From Mayfieldus profundus (GTDB taxonomy: Bacteria > Actinomycetota > Thermoleophilia > Solirubrobacterales > 70-9), in the NCBI GenBank assembly GCA_038040325.1, contig JBBPIM010000001.1, positions 1-64,000 of the forward strand: DNA of 64,000 nucleotides, in the 5' to 3' direction. A program made the position numbers and the translations under genes. Below, piece by piece: positions 15,278 to 21,904 of this stretch. The notes beneath the pieces are model-generated. The model did not search any database. It was given only the letters and a program-made list of their open reading frames with translations, and had not been told where the DNA came from. The stretch's first letter is position 1; each line of letters opens with the position of its first letter.

Positions 15278-17113
15278 ATGCCCTTCGCAGACCCACGCTG
15301 GCTGCTCGGCATTACGCGCGACGGGCTCGTTGCGGTGGGCCCGGCCGCAACCGTCGAGATTGAAGTCGAGGCCACTCACGAGCAGCGACTCGCGATGCTC
15401 GGGGCTCTCGTCGAAGGCGACGTGGAGCCGGAGGCTTTGGCCCGCGCTGCGCAATCCGACCAGGAGGAGGCGGCCGAGCTGATCGACCGCCTTGCCGGCG
15501 CCGGCTTCTTTCGCCCCTCTCCGGCCCGGTATGCGAGACCGGACGGCAGCGGTCTCGCCGAGGCGGTGCTGGTCGCAGAGCCCGACGCGGAGACCGGGGG
15601 CCCCCATATCTGGACCGGGGATGAGCTGTTGGTTCTGCCGGCCGATGCTTCCCGAGACGTGAACAGGCGCGCCCTGCGGGCCTTCATCGCCGGCATGACC
15701 GACGACTTTCGCCTGCGCGCCTATGCGTACCTGGCGACGTGGCAGCAGCCAACCGTTTGGGGTGACGCCCCGGACCCGGAGCACGCAGCGGCAGCGCTCG
15801 ACGTCGCCGCGCGGCTCGACCCCGAGGCTGTCCACGTGGTCAAGCTGGCATCAGGCGCGGTCGCGACCCTCGACGCGGCCCGGCTGGGAGAGGCCGGCGC
15901 CGCCGAGCCCCACCGGCTCGCCACGATCCCGATCGAATGGCTGAAGCAGATCGAGAACGGGATCTTCGTCGCCGTCGCGCGTCACGCCGTGCCCAACCTC
16001 CGCTGGCCAGGCAGGCACGCGGGTCGCATCGGCAGAGGTCTCGCCGCCCATGCGAAGGAGGCGCGCTTAATCGCCCGGGCCGAGGCCGCCGAGCGCTACG
16101 CGGCGGGGGATGCAGGGGCGCACCGGCTGATCCGGGCCCGCGAGAGCGAGCTGGAGGGGGCGATCCCACCGACCCGGATCTTCCGTCCAAACGCGAGGCA
16201 GGCCCGCTCGCAGTCCTGGCCTCAGGACGGGGAGATCGAGCCGCTCTGGGTGGAGGGCAGTACGGCGGCCGGGGAGCGCCGCTGGCTCCCCGCGCAGAGC
16301 GTGTTCAACCCCTTCGCCGACCCCGATCCCGAGCACAGCATCCCGATCCCGTGCTCCAGCTCGGGTGTTGCCGCCCACACCGACCGGGCCGAGGCGGTCG
16401 AGCGGGCCGCAGCGGAGCTGGCCGAGCGGGAGGCCTTCATGTGGACGTGGGTGCAGCGCGTGTCCCGCGAGCGCATAGACCCGGACACGCTCCCGGCCGA
16501 CTCGCGCGAACGGTACGAGCAGATGGTCCGGGACGGTGGCGAGGTGCATGTCGTCAACCTGACGCTCGACACGCTGCCGGTGATCATGGTCGTGCTGGCA
16601 AGGGACGACTGGATCGTTGTCGGCACCGCCGCACACCCCGATCCCTTCATGGCGGCGCGCAAGTCGGTCGAGGACGTTGCCTCGCTCGACATCGACGCCG
16701 CGCGGTCCCTGCCCGGGGAGCGCAGGCCGGTCGTGGCCGCGCAGGTGCGGACGCCGCGGGACCACCTCCGCTTTCACCACGAGGCGAGGATGCTCGCCCA
16801 CGACCGGTTCCTCTTCGACTCGCCGGAGCGGATCGGGCTGACGGAGGTCGAGCCGGCCGGGGGATCGGCGCTTGACGCTGTTTCGAAGATCGCCGAGCCT
16901 GTGATCGTGGATCTCTCCTCGCCCGCCACGAAGCCGTTCACCGTGGTGCGGGCGATCGTGCCCGGGATGATCCCGATCGGGTTCGGGTACGACCGCGAGC
17001 CGCTCGGCATGGAAAGGCTCGCGCAACCGATCAGTACCCTGGACGAGCGGGTGCTCGGCAGACGCCTCGACCTGGCCGACGCCGGGCCGCTAACGCCGCA
17101 TCCGTTCCCCTGA
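15278..17113 (+). CDS. YcaO-domain azoline cyclodehydratase (TOMM/LAP maturase)
   Basis: I start the protein at ATG 15278 (611 residues), preceded by GAGGG. YcaO cyclodehydratases use ATP to convert Ser, Thr or Cys of a precursor peptide into azolines. The N-terminal about 215 residues carry a winged-helix-like segment (THEQRLAMLGALVEGDVEPE) and a shortened E1-like partner region. The YcaO domain starts near GIFVAVARHAVPNL; ATP-binding motifs are EARLIARAEAAERY (near residue 260) and AELAEREAFMWTW (about 379-389, the ERDAxxxxW-type motif). The C-terminus is PHPFP, an exact PxPxP signature of azoline-forming YcaO proteins. It lies between the SagB gene and the repeat precursor. Confidence 0.88.
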   Translation: MPFADPRWLLGITRDGLVAVGPAATVEIEVEATHEQRLAMLGALVEGDVEPEALARAAQSDQEEAAELIDRLAGAGFFRPSPARYARPDGSGLAEAVLVAEPDAETGGPHIWTGDELLVLPADASRDVNRRALRAFIAGMTDDFRLRAYAYLATWQQPTVWGDAPDPEHAAAALDVAARLDPEAVHVVKLASGAVATLDAARLGEAGAAEPHRLATIPIEWLKQIENGIFVAVARHAVPNLRWPGRHAGRIGRGLAAHAKEARLIARAEAAERYAAGDAGAHRLIRARESELEGAIPPTRIFRPNARQARSQSWPQDGEIEPLWVEGSTAAGERRWLPAQSVFNPFADPDPEHSIPIPCSSSGVAAHTDRAEAVERAAAELAEREAFMWTWVQRVSRERIDPDTLPADSRERYEQMVRDGGEVHVVNLTLDTLPVIMVVLARDDWIVVGTAAHPDPFMAARKSVEDVASLDIDAARSLPGERRPVVAAQVRTPRDHLRFHHEARMLAHDRFLFDSPERIGLTEVEPAGGSALDAVSKIAEPVIVDLSSPATKPFTVVRAIVPGMIPIGFGYDREPLGMERLAQPISTLDERVLGRRLDLADAGPLTPHPFP

Positions 17114-17121
17114 GGCCCGTG

Positions 17122-17150
17122 TTGCACGGCGCTTGCCTGGTGGATAGTCT
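17122..17150 (+). promoter_or_regulatory. separate promoter of the precursor gene
   Basis: TTGCAC (17122-17127) and TAGTCT (17145-17150) are separated by exactly 17 bases. Transcription would start near 17157, giving a leader of about 28 bases that contains the GGAGG ribosome-binding site at 17172. This is the best -35/-10 pair in the locus, consistent with high expression of a precursor. Confidence 0.6.
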
Positions 17151-17184
17151 CCGAATCGCAAGCTGACGAGCGGAGGAATTGGGA

Positions 17185-17619
17185 ATGGGAAAGTTCGAGA
17201 TTCGGGTCACAGAGCGGCGGACACCAGGCAACGGCTTCCCCGAGGCGGAGGCGCTTGGATCGACGACGGACACCGGCACTGTCGAAGCGTCGGGCAGCGC
17301 CAGCGTCGAAGCAACGACCTGCGCCAGCGTCGAGGCGACGGGCAGCTCCAGCGTCGAAGCAACGACCTGCGCCAGCGTCGAGGCGACAAGCAGCTCCAGC
17401 GTCGAAGCAACGACCTGCGCTAGCGTCGAGGCGACGAGCAGCTCCAGCGTCGAGGCCGAAGGGGATTCGGACTTCCCCGTCGCGGAGGCGCTCGGGACGC
17501 AGAGTGACGGGTCTCCTGTTGTGGAGGCACTCGGAACGACGACCGACAACCCCAGCCTGGCCGAGCAGCCGCAAGCCGAGGCCCCGGTAGGCCGCGCGCG
17601 CCTATCGCCGCTGAGCTAG
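17185..17619 (+). CDS. putative multi-core RiPP (TOMM) precursor with octapeptide repeats
   Basis: The start is ATG 17185, eight bases after GGAGG. The 144-residue product has a basic leader (MGKFEIRVTERRTPGNGF), then PEAEALGS, then residues 33-88 as seven octapeptides: VEASGSAS, VEATTCAS, VEATGSSS, VEATTCAS, VEATSSSS, VEATTCAS, VEATSSSS, with a partial eighth. After the core, the motif returns as FPVAEALGT (97-105) and VVEALGT (112-118). Ser and Thr are very abundant and the only three Cys (46, 62, 78) are all in VEATTCAS units. This is the composition expected of a substrate for the adjacent YcaO and SagB enzymes. VEA is a candidate spacer or protease site. No export signal is visible. The assignment is by context and composition. 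Confidence 0.8.
   Translation: MGKFEIRVTERRTPGNGFPEAEALGSTTDTGTVEASGSASVEATTCASVEATGSSSVEATTCASVEATSSSSVEATTCASVEATSSSSVEAEGDSDFPVAEALGTQSDGSPVVEALGTTTDNPSLAEQPQAEAPVGRARLSPLS
17281..17448 (+). repeat. 7 x 24-bp coding tandem repeat with 48-bp higher-order period
   Basis: Seven 24-base units encode the octapeptides of the precursor core. Units alternate between a Cys type (gtcgaagcaacgacctgcg...) and a Ser type (gtcgaggcgac...gctccagc), so neighbouring 48-base pairs are nearly identical at the DNA level, including synonymous positions. This points to recent expansion by unequal crossing-over or slippage. Confidence 0.9.
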
Positions 17620-17759
17620 CGCCTCGACCGAGCGAAAGCCTGCGGGCCCGGCCGGGGCGGCCTGAGCCGCCCTCGGGCCCGTATCTGATCGCGGGCCTCG
17701 CCCGGGCCGGGTCGGCCGCTGCTCGCGCCCTGGTCGAGCTGGCTGGGCCGGAGCAGGTC

Positions 17760-19118
17760 ATGGCCTGGGACGGGTTGGCAAGGCCCTGGGCTCGCCAGGC
17801 TGCGGCGGAACTGCGGGAGCTTGGCGTACGGGTCGCGCTGGGTGGCGAGGGCACCGAGTTGCTCAGGGGGGGCACGGCTCCGAACTGCCTGGTCAAGAGC
17901 CCCGGCCTGCCCCCCACGGTCCCCCTGCTGGAGGAGGCAGCCCGGGCCGGGATCGAGATCGTCGACGAGGCGGAGCTGGGCTGGCGCCTCGACACTCGCC
18001 CGCTGGTTGCCGTTACCGGCACGAACGGCAAGTCGACAGTCGCCGCCCTCGTCCGGGCCGTTCTCACCGAATCCGGGGCAAGGCCCTGCATCGCCGCCAA
18101 CACCTACTTTGGCCCACCCCTCTCGGCGTTGCCGGAAGAGCCCGACGTGGTCGTGGGGGAGATCTCCAGCTACCAGCTCGATTTCTGCCCGGCGCTGCTG
18201 CCCGAGGCCGCGCTGCTCACGAACCTAACGGCACACCATCTGAAGCGCCACGACAGCGTCGAACGCTACGCCGAGTGCAAGCGGCGCCTCTTCGTTCGCG
18301 GCGAGGCCGCGACCGGGCTCGCGGTGCTCAACCTGGACGACCAGTTCGGTCGCCGGCTCGCCGCCGAGGTCGATGAGCGTGGGGGGCGGGTGGTGGGGTA
18401 CGGCCGCGGCGAGGATGCCGAGTACCGGTTACAGGGCATCCAATGGAGCCTCACGGAAGGCAGAGTGCGCGCCGCCACACCTTCCGGTGAGCTGGAGCTG
18501 CGAACTCGCCTCCCGGGTCCCTACAACGCGCAAAACGTCCTTGCCGCGCTGGCGCTCGCCGGTGGGCTTGGCATCGACCTGGACGAAGCGGCCCTTGCCA
18601 TCGGCCAGACGGAGCCGGTCCCCGGCCGCTTGGAGGTGATCCGGCAGGCACCGCCGATCGATGTGATCGTCGACTACGCGCACGACCCCGTCGGCACAGC
18701 GGCGGTCCTGGGCATCGGTCGCGAATTTGTGCGCAGGCGGGGGCAGGGGCGCCTTGTCGCCGTCCTCAGCTCCGTCGACGTGATCAGCGATCAGACCGAG
18801 CAGCGCCAGATCGGTATGGCCGCCGGCCGGCTCTGCGATTTGCTGGTGCTTACCAGCTCTCGGTGGGACCTCGCCGAGCCCGCGTCGCCACCTTCGCCGC
18901 TGGTCGAAGGAGCGCAGGCGGCGGGCTCAGCGGCGGTCGAGACCGTTGACGATCGCGGCGAGGCGATTCGCGGGGCGATCGCTACGGCAGGCGACGGCGA
19001 CTGCGTCCTGATCCTCGGCCGGGGGCCGTTCGGCGGCCGCCTTTACGACTCGCGGGGCAAAGCTCTCCCCTTCGACGATCGAGAGGTCGCCCACGAGGCG
19101 GTCCTGGAGCGGGAATGA
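17760..19118 (+). CDS. MurD-like ATP-dependent amide ligase in the RiPP locus; true start probably upstream
   Basis: The frame from ATG 17760 gives 452 residues of Mur ligase: KSPGLPPTVPLLEEAA, the P-loop AVTGTNGKST, EISSYQLDF as in MurD, NLTAHHLKRHDSVERYAECK, GPYNAQNVLAALA, and IVDYAHDPVGTAAVL of the C-terminal domain. Mur ligases join an amino acid to a carboxylate through an acyl-phosphate. Upstream in the same frame, bases 17682-17759 encode YLIAGLARAGSAAARALVEL, the first Rossmann strand and glycine loop of MurD. No ATG, GTG or TTG occurs in this frame between the stop at 17505 and 17760, so the real start may be non-canonical (CTG 17640 or 17685, ATC 17604). A housekeeping MurD would be expected with other mur genes; the location here suggests a role in RiPP tailoring. 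Confidence 0.78.
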   Translation: MAWDGLARPWARQAAAELRELGVRVALGGEGTELLRGGTAPNCLVKSPGLPPTVPLLEEAARAGIEIVDEAELGWRLDTRPLVAVTGTNGKSTVAALVRAVLTESGARPCIAANTYFGPPLSALPEEPDVVVGEISSYQLDFCPALLPEAALLTNLTAHHLKRHDSVERYAECKRRLFVRGEAATGLAVLNLDDQFGRRLAAEVDERGGRVVGYGRGEDAEYRLQGIQWSLTEGRVRAATPSGELELRTRLPGPYNAQNVLAALALAGGLGIDLDEAALAIGQTEPVPGRLEVIRQAPPIDVIVDYAHDPVGTAAVLGIGREFVRRRGQGRLVAVLSSVDVISDQTEQRQIGMAAGRLCDLLVLTSSRWDLAEPASPPSPLVEGAQAAGSAAVETVDDRGEAIRGAIATAGDGDCVLILGRGPFGGRLYDSRGKALPFDDREVAHEAVLERE

Positions 19119-19128
19119 TCCGCCCCGG

Positions 19129-19881
19129 CTAGATCGAGCGCAGCATCCCGCCGTCGAGCGGGATCACGGTGCCGGTCAGAAAGCCCGCCCGCTCCGAAGC
19201 CAGGAAGGCGACCAGGTCGCCGAACTCGTCCGGGTCGCCCAGCCTGCCCACCGGCACGTTCTCTCGCGCGGCCTGCTCCGCGGCCTCCAGCGACCCGCGC
19301 ATGTCCGCCAGCCGTTCGGTCGCGAACATCCCGGTCGCCACGGTGTTGACGGTGATCCCATGGCGGCCCAGCTCCGTGGCCAGCGTCTTGAAGTACCCGA
19401 CCGCGGCGGCGCGGTGTGCGTTGGAGAGGTTGAGGCCGGGGATCGGTTCCCGTGTCGAGCTGGAGCCGACGTTGACGATCCGCCCCCATTCGCGCTCGCG
19501 CATCCCGGGGACCACCGCCTCGACCAGCGTCTTGGGGGCCAGCACCAGCGAGCGGTAGGCCGTCTCCCATTCCTCGTGGCCGTGGTCGAGCGCGCCGCCT
19601 CCCGGTGGCCCGCCGGTGTTGGTGACGAGAATCTCGACCGGGCCCAGCGCGTCTGCCACCTCGACCGGCAGCGCCGTGAGCCGCTCGAGGTCGCCGGTGT
19701 CCGCCTCGAACCCCATCGCCTCTCCCTCGATATCGGCGGCGGTGGCATCCAGATCCGCCTTCGAGCGGCTCGCGATCGCCACCCGTGCGCCTTCGCGCGC
19801 CAGGGATGCGGCGATCCCGCGGCCGATGCCGCGGCTCGCGCCCATCACCAGGGCGGTGCGCCCTTCTATGCCCAGGTCCAT
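19129..19881 (-). CDS. short-chain dehydrogenase/reductase with atypical catalytic tetrad
   Basis: The 250-residue protein has the N-terminal NAD(P) loop GASRGIGRGIA, the NTGG segment in place of NAG and the catalytic Ser in VGSSST. The usual YxxxK reads SNAHR, so both Tyr and Lys are replaced. A known FabG-like SDR branch shares this LSNxxR-type pattern, so it is probably a lineage trait and not an error. C-terminal GTVIPLDGGMLRS is typical of FabG-like SDRs. It is convergent with the MurD-like gene (10 bases) and appears leaderless (TAGTGT six bases before ATG). The substrate is unknown, and I see no firm reason to include it in the RiPP locus. Confidence 0.8.
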   Translation of the reverse strand: MDLGIEGRTALVMGASRGIGRGIAASLAREGARVAIASRSKADLDATAADIEGEAMGFEADTGDLERLTALPVEVADALGPVEILVTNTGGPPGGGALDHGHEEWETAYRSLVLAPKTLVEAVVPGMREREWGRIVNVGSSSTREPIPGLNLSNAHRAAAVGYFKTLATELGRHGITVNTVATGMFATERLADMRGSLEAAEQAARENVPVGRLGDPDEFGDLVAFLASERAGFLTGTVIPLDGGMLRSI

Positions 19882-19887
19882 GCGGGC

Positions 19888-19893
19888 ACACTA
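19888..19893 (-). promoter_or_regulatory. -10 element of leaderless promoter for SDR gene
   Basis: TAGTGT is six bases before ATG 19881 on the minus strand, with no Shine-Dalgarno. Confidence 0.45.
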
Positions 19894-19927
19894 GCTTTGG
19901 CGGGCTAGAGGCGATAATTCGCTGCCC

Positions 19928-20000
19928 GGGTGGTTAGCTCAGTTGGGAGAGCGCCTGCCTTACAAGCAGGAGGTCGCCGGTTCGAGCCCGGCACCGCCCA
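19928..20000 (+). tRNA. tRNA-Val (anticodon TAC)
   Basis: The 73-base cloverleaf has acceptor GGGTGGT/ACCGCCC, anticodon stem CCTGC/GCAGG with loop CTTACAA, and T-loop TTCGAGC. CCA is not encoded. A -10-like GATAAT lies nine bases upstream. A recombinase remnant follows, consistent with past integration at this tRNA. Confidence 0.95.
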
Positions 20001-20009
20001 CTAGACAAG

Positions 20010-20140
20010 CGACGATCGAACCGGGGCCACGAAGTGCCCGAGGGTCGAACGCCATCGCTTCCTCGGGTCCTACGTAGAGCTTGGTGAAGAAGACCTGATT
20101 CGAGCGTCGCCGAGTCGTCGGATCGACCTTCCGATAGCTA
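20010..20140 (-). pseudogene. remnant of a serine-recombinase C-terminal region
   Basis: On the minus strand an open stretch without a start encodes DPTTRRRSNQVFFTKLYVG followed by an Ala/Phe/Asp-Pro segment. This resembles the RRxFNQAFFxxLYV ... ELAxPF segment near the end of large serine recombinases. The catalytic domain is absent and the rest of the 163-base gap holds nothing recognisable. Its position next to tRNA-Val fits a decayed integrated element. The evidence is one short motif. Confidence 0.35.
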
Positions 20141-20163
20141 ATGCATGACGCGCCGCGACGGAT

Positions 20164-21192
20164 CTAGCGGTCCGGACTCAGCCCCGGTCGTGTGCTTGGT
20201 GCCTTCTCGCTCGGCTTCTCCCGCATCAGGCGACCTAAGCCAGCGATGCGCTCCTTGAGCGCTCGGCGGCGGCGGTCGCGCCATTGCTGGAGCAGGAGAC
20301 CGACCCCAAGGATCACCGCTGCGAGCCCAAGGAGGAGCAGGACGTCCGGGGGCGGATCGTTGAGCTGGGTGGCCCTGGCGGGCACCCCGAAAAGACGATC
20401 GTTGCTCGCCAAGAGGTCCACAGGCTGGGCTGCGAACGGTTTCCACGGCAGCACGGGGGAGGTGCTGGACAGGAGCGGCGACGATCCGGTGGAGGAGCCG
20501 AAACCGACGCTCTGGCTACCCTGCGCCTCACAGAGGCCGAAGGCGGCCGCCGCCCGGAGATTCTGGAGCCCGCGCCGCGCGAGCTGCTGGACTCGAACGA
20601 TCCGGACACCCAGCGACCCCGCCACCTCTTCCTCCGTCCTCGTGCCACCGCCGTTGAGCCCGGTCCGCAGGACGAGGACCCTCGTTTCCATGCTCGAGAG
20701 TACGCCGAAGCAGCCCTGCAGCCGCAGAACGGCGCGACGGAGCTGCCGGGTCGCTCTGGCGCCTCGCCGCTGTGATCGTGCGGCCTTCCCGAGGCGGGGT
20801 CGGTCGGCCGATGTGGATCCGCCGGCGCCCTGCTGTGCCGAAGCGGAACCAGGCACCGACGACACTGAGGATGGCGGCTGGACCGAGGGCGGTGCGGGAA
20901 GCGTCACCTGAGGAACGGATGGCGGTGCGGGAGGCGTCACCTGAGGAACGGATGGCGGTGCGGGAAGCGTCACCGGAGGAACGGATGGCGCCGCCGGAAG
21001 CTGTATATCCGGGGTCGATGGCTGGTCCAGCAGGGGCAGGGAGAGCGTCGCCGCTTTCGATTCGGCTCCCCCGTTCAGCGACGTGATCGCCGCGAGCAGC
21101 AACAGCGCGGTCGAGAGCGCGACTGCGGTGGATGCCCAAGGACGACTCCAAGGGAGCCGACGCTTGCATTTGTGTGGCCTACCTGTGGTCAT
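20164..21192 (-). CDS. membrane protein with a sigma-70 region-4-like HTH and Pro-rich repeats
   Basis: The start is ATG 21192, preceded by AGGAGG. The 342-residue protein has a basic N-terminus, one hydrophobic helix (about residues 20-38), and then a Pro/Val-rich repeat region with four copies of a (V/L)PAPPSVPxVT-type unit. A helical region of about 75 residues follows: VLRLQGCFGVLSSMETRVLV, GTRTEEEVAGSLGVRIVRVQ and ARRGLQNLRAAA, the layout of a sigma-70 region 4 helix-turn-helix. A second hydrophobic helix (DVLLLLGLAAVILGVGLLL) and a basic tail end the protein. If both helices span the membrane, the HTH-like part would be outside the cytoplasm, so its DNA-binding role is doubtful. The function is unknown. 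Confidence 0.65.
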   Translation of the reverse strand: MTTGRPHKCKRRLPWSRPWASTAVALSTALLLLAAITSLNGGAESKAATLSLPLLDQPSTPDIQLPAAPSVPPVTLPAPPSVPQVTPPAPPSVPQVTLPAPPSVQPPSSVSSVPGSASAQQGAGGSTSADRPRLGKAARSQRRGARATRQLRRAVLRLQGCFGVLSSMETRVLVLRTGLNGGGTRTEEEVAGSLGVRIVRVQQLARRGLQNLRAAAAFGLCEAQGSQSVGFGSSTGSSPLLSSTSPVLPWKPFAAQPVDLLASNDRLFGVPARATQLNDPPPDVLLLLGLAAVILGVGLLLQQWRDRRRRALKERIAGLGRLMREKPSEKAPSTRPGLSPDR

Positions 21193-21209
21193 GGGAACCT
21201 CCTGTTCCC
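21193..21209 (-). promoter_or_regulatory. hairpin enclosing the ribosome-binding site of the sigma-R4-like gene
   Basis: Directly before ATG 21192 the minus strand reads GGGAACAGGAGGTTCCC. The 6-bp perfect stem GGGAAC/GTTCCC holds AGGAG in the loop and part of the AGGAGG in the stem. It could modulate initiation. Confidence 0.4.
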
Positions 21210-21454
21210 TGGGGCCCGGCTCCACGAACGCCCTTCAGGGTTTACGGGTCGGCGTCTCTGTCGCTGAGAGAGTCCCCGTGGAAGTCGTCGAGGCTTGCGA
21301 GGCGCAGGACGGTCGGCGCGAGGAGTTCGGGCAGCGGCGGATAGACCTTGTGCGATTACTCACACTACTCCCTTATCTGTTCAGGGACCCCGCTACAAGC
21401 GCGGCGCACTTAACCGGCCAATCCGCCTGTTTCAGCAGGTGAGCGCTTGGCGAC
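21193..21454 (-). other. 262-base gene-free stretch: probable structured 5' leader
   Basis: No coding region is visible. The minus-strand sequence contains GGGGACTCTCTC, CCGACCCGTAAACCC and the SD hairpin, and so looks like a long structured leader. I could not match it with confidence to a known riboswitch class. The segment AAACCCTG, followed by a hairpin and the SD, also occurs in the leader at 34854-34930. Confidence 0.35.
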
Positions 21455-21742
21455 CTACGCCGCGGGCTTAAGCTCGATCGCTGCCGAATCGGTTACGCCA
21501 GAGAAGTCCATCAGCCGCGCTCGGCTGCTGGAGTCGATCACATCAGCGATCTCGCGCAATGACATTCCGGTTCGTTCGGCTCTCTGAGCCGCCGAGACCA
21601 GTTGGATGAGCGCCGTTGCCTCACTCTCAGCCCGACGGGCATCGATGTGAGCACCCGCTGCGCGCCTGAGCTCAGCCCGCGCAGCGTTCCGCTCATCTGT
21701 GAAGCCGGGTCTTGCCACAGGTTCCGCCACCTCGGAAGACAT
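21455..21742 (-). CDS. small hypothetical protein
   Basis: The 95-residue frame from ATG 21742 contains a helical Ala/Glu/Arg-rich middle part (RNAARAELRRAAGAHIDARR) and a possible helix-turn-helix in GMSLREIADVIDSSSRARL. Longer in-frame starts up to 21877 add residues of poor composition and are not used. No Shine-Dalgarno or -10 element is obvious, so expression is uncertain. It could be a small DNA-binding protein or a chance frame. Confidence 0.4.
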   Translation of the reverse strand: MSSEVAEPVARPGFTDERNAARAELRRAAGAHIDARRAESEATALIQLVSAAQRAERTGMSLREIADVIDSSSRARLMDFSGVTDSAAIELKPAA

Positions 21743-21904
21743 TCTGAGGGTCGCGCTCGCCGCTGACCATCCGCATTTCTTGAAATTTCTTGAAGCCACG
21801 GTTGGCCTGACCGCTCGGTCACGGACGCAGTGCTGCCTGCCGAGATCATGGTTCGAGAGTCGTCCGGCTAACTCCATCGCTCAACCGAGAGCGAGCCGTT
21901 CCGT

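Noticed and set aside
17281..17448. Regularly spaced repeats as a CRISPR array
   Set aside because: Units are contiguous 24-mers without unique spacers, keep one reading frame and encode an octapeptide; no cas gene is present.
17255..17590. Arg/Ala/Pro-rich frame over the precursor repeats
   Set aside because: It is the +1 frame of the repeat array; composition is that of a shadow and no start signal is present.
21193..21209. GAAC...GTTC as a second SOS box
   Set aside because: The spacing between half-sites is five bases, not four, and it forms an RBS hairpin, so a LexA site is unlikely.
21193..21360. TPP, c-di-GMP or c-di-AMP riboswitch in the leader of the gene at 20164
   Set aside because: Fragments such as GGGGACTCTCTC and CCGACCCGTAAACCC look suggestive, but the diagnostic core (for example GACAGCTAACC, present at 56730) is missing.
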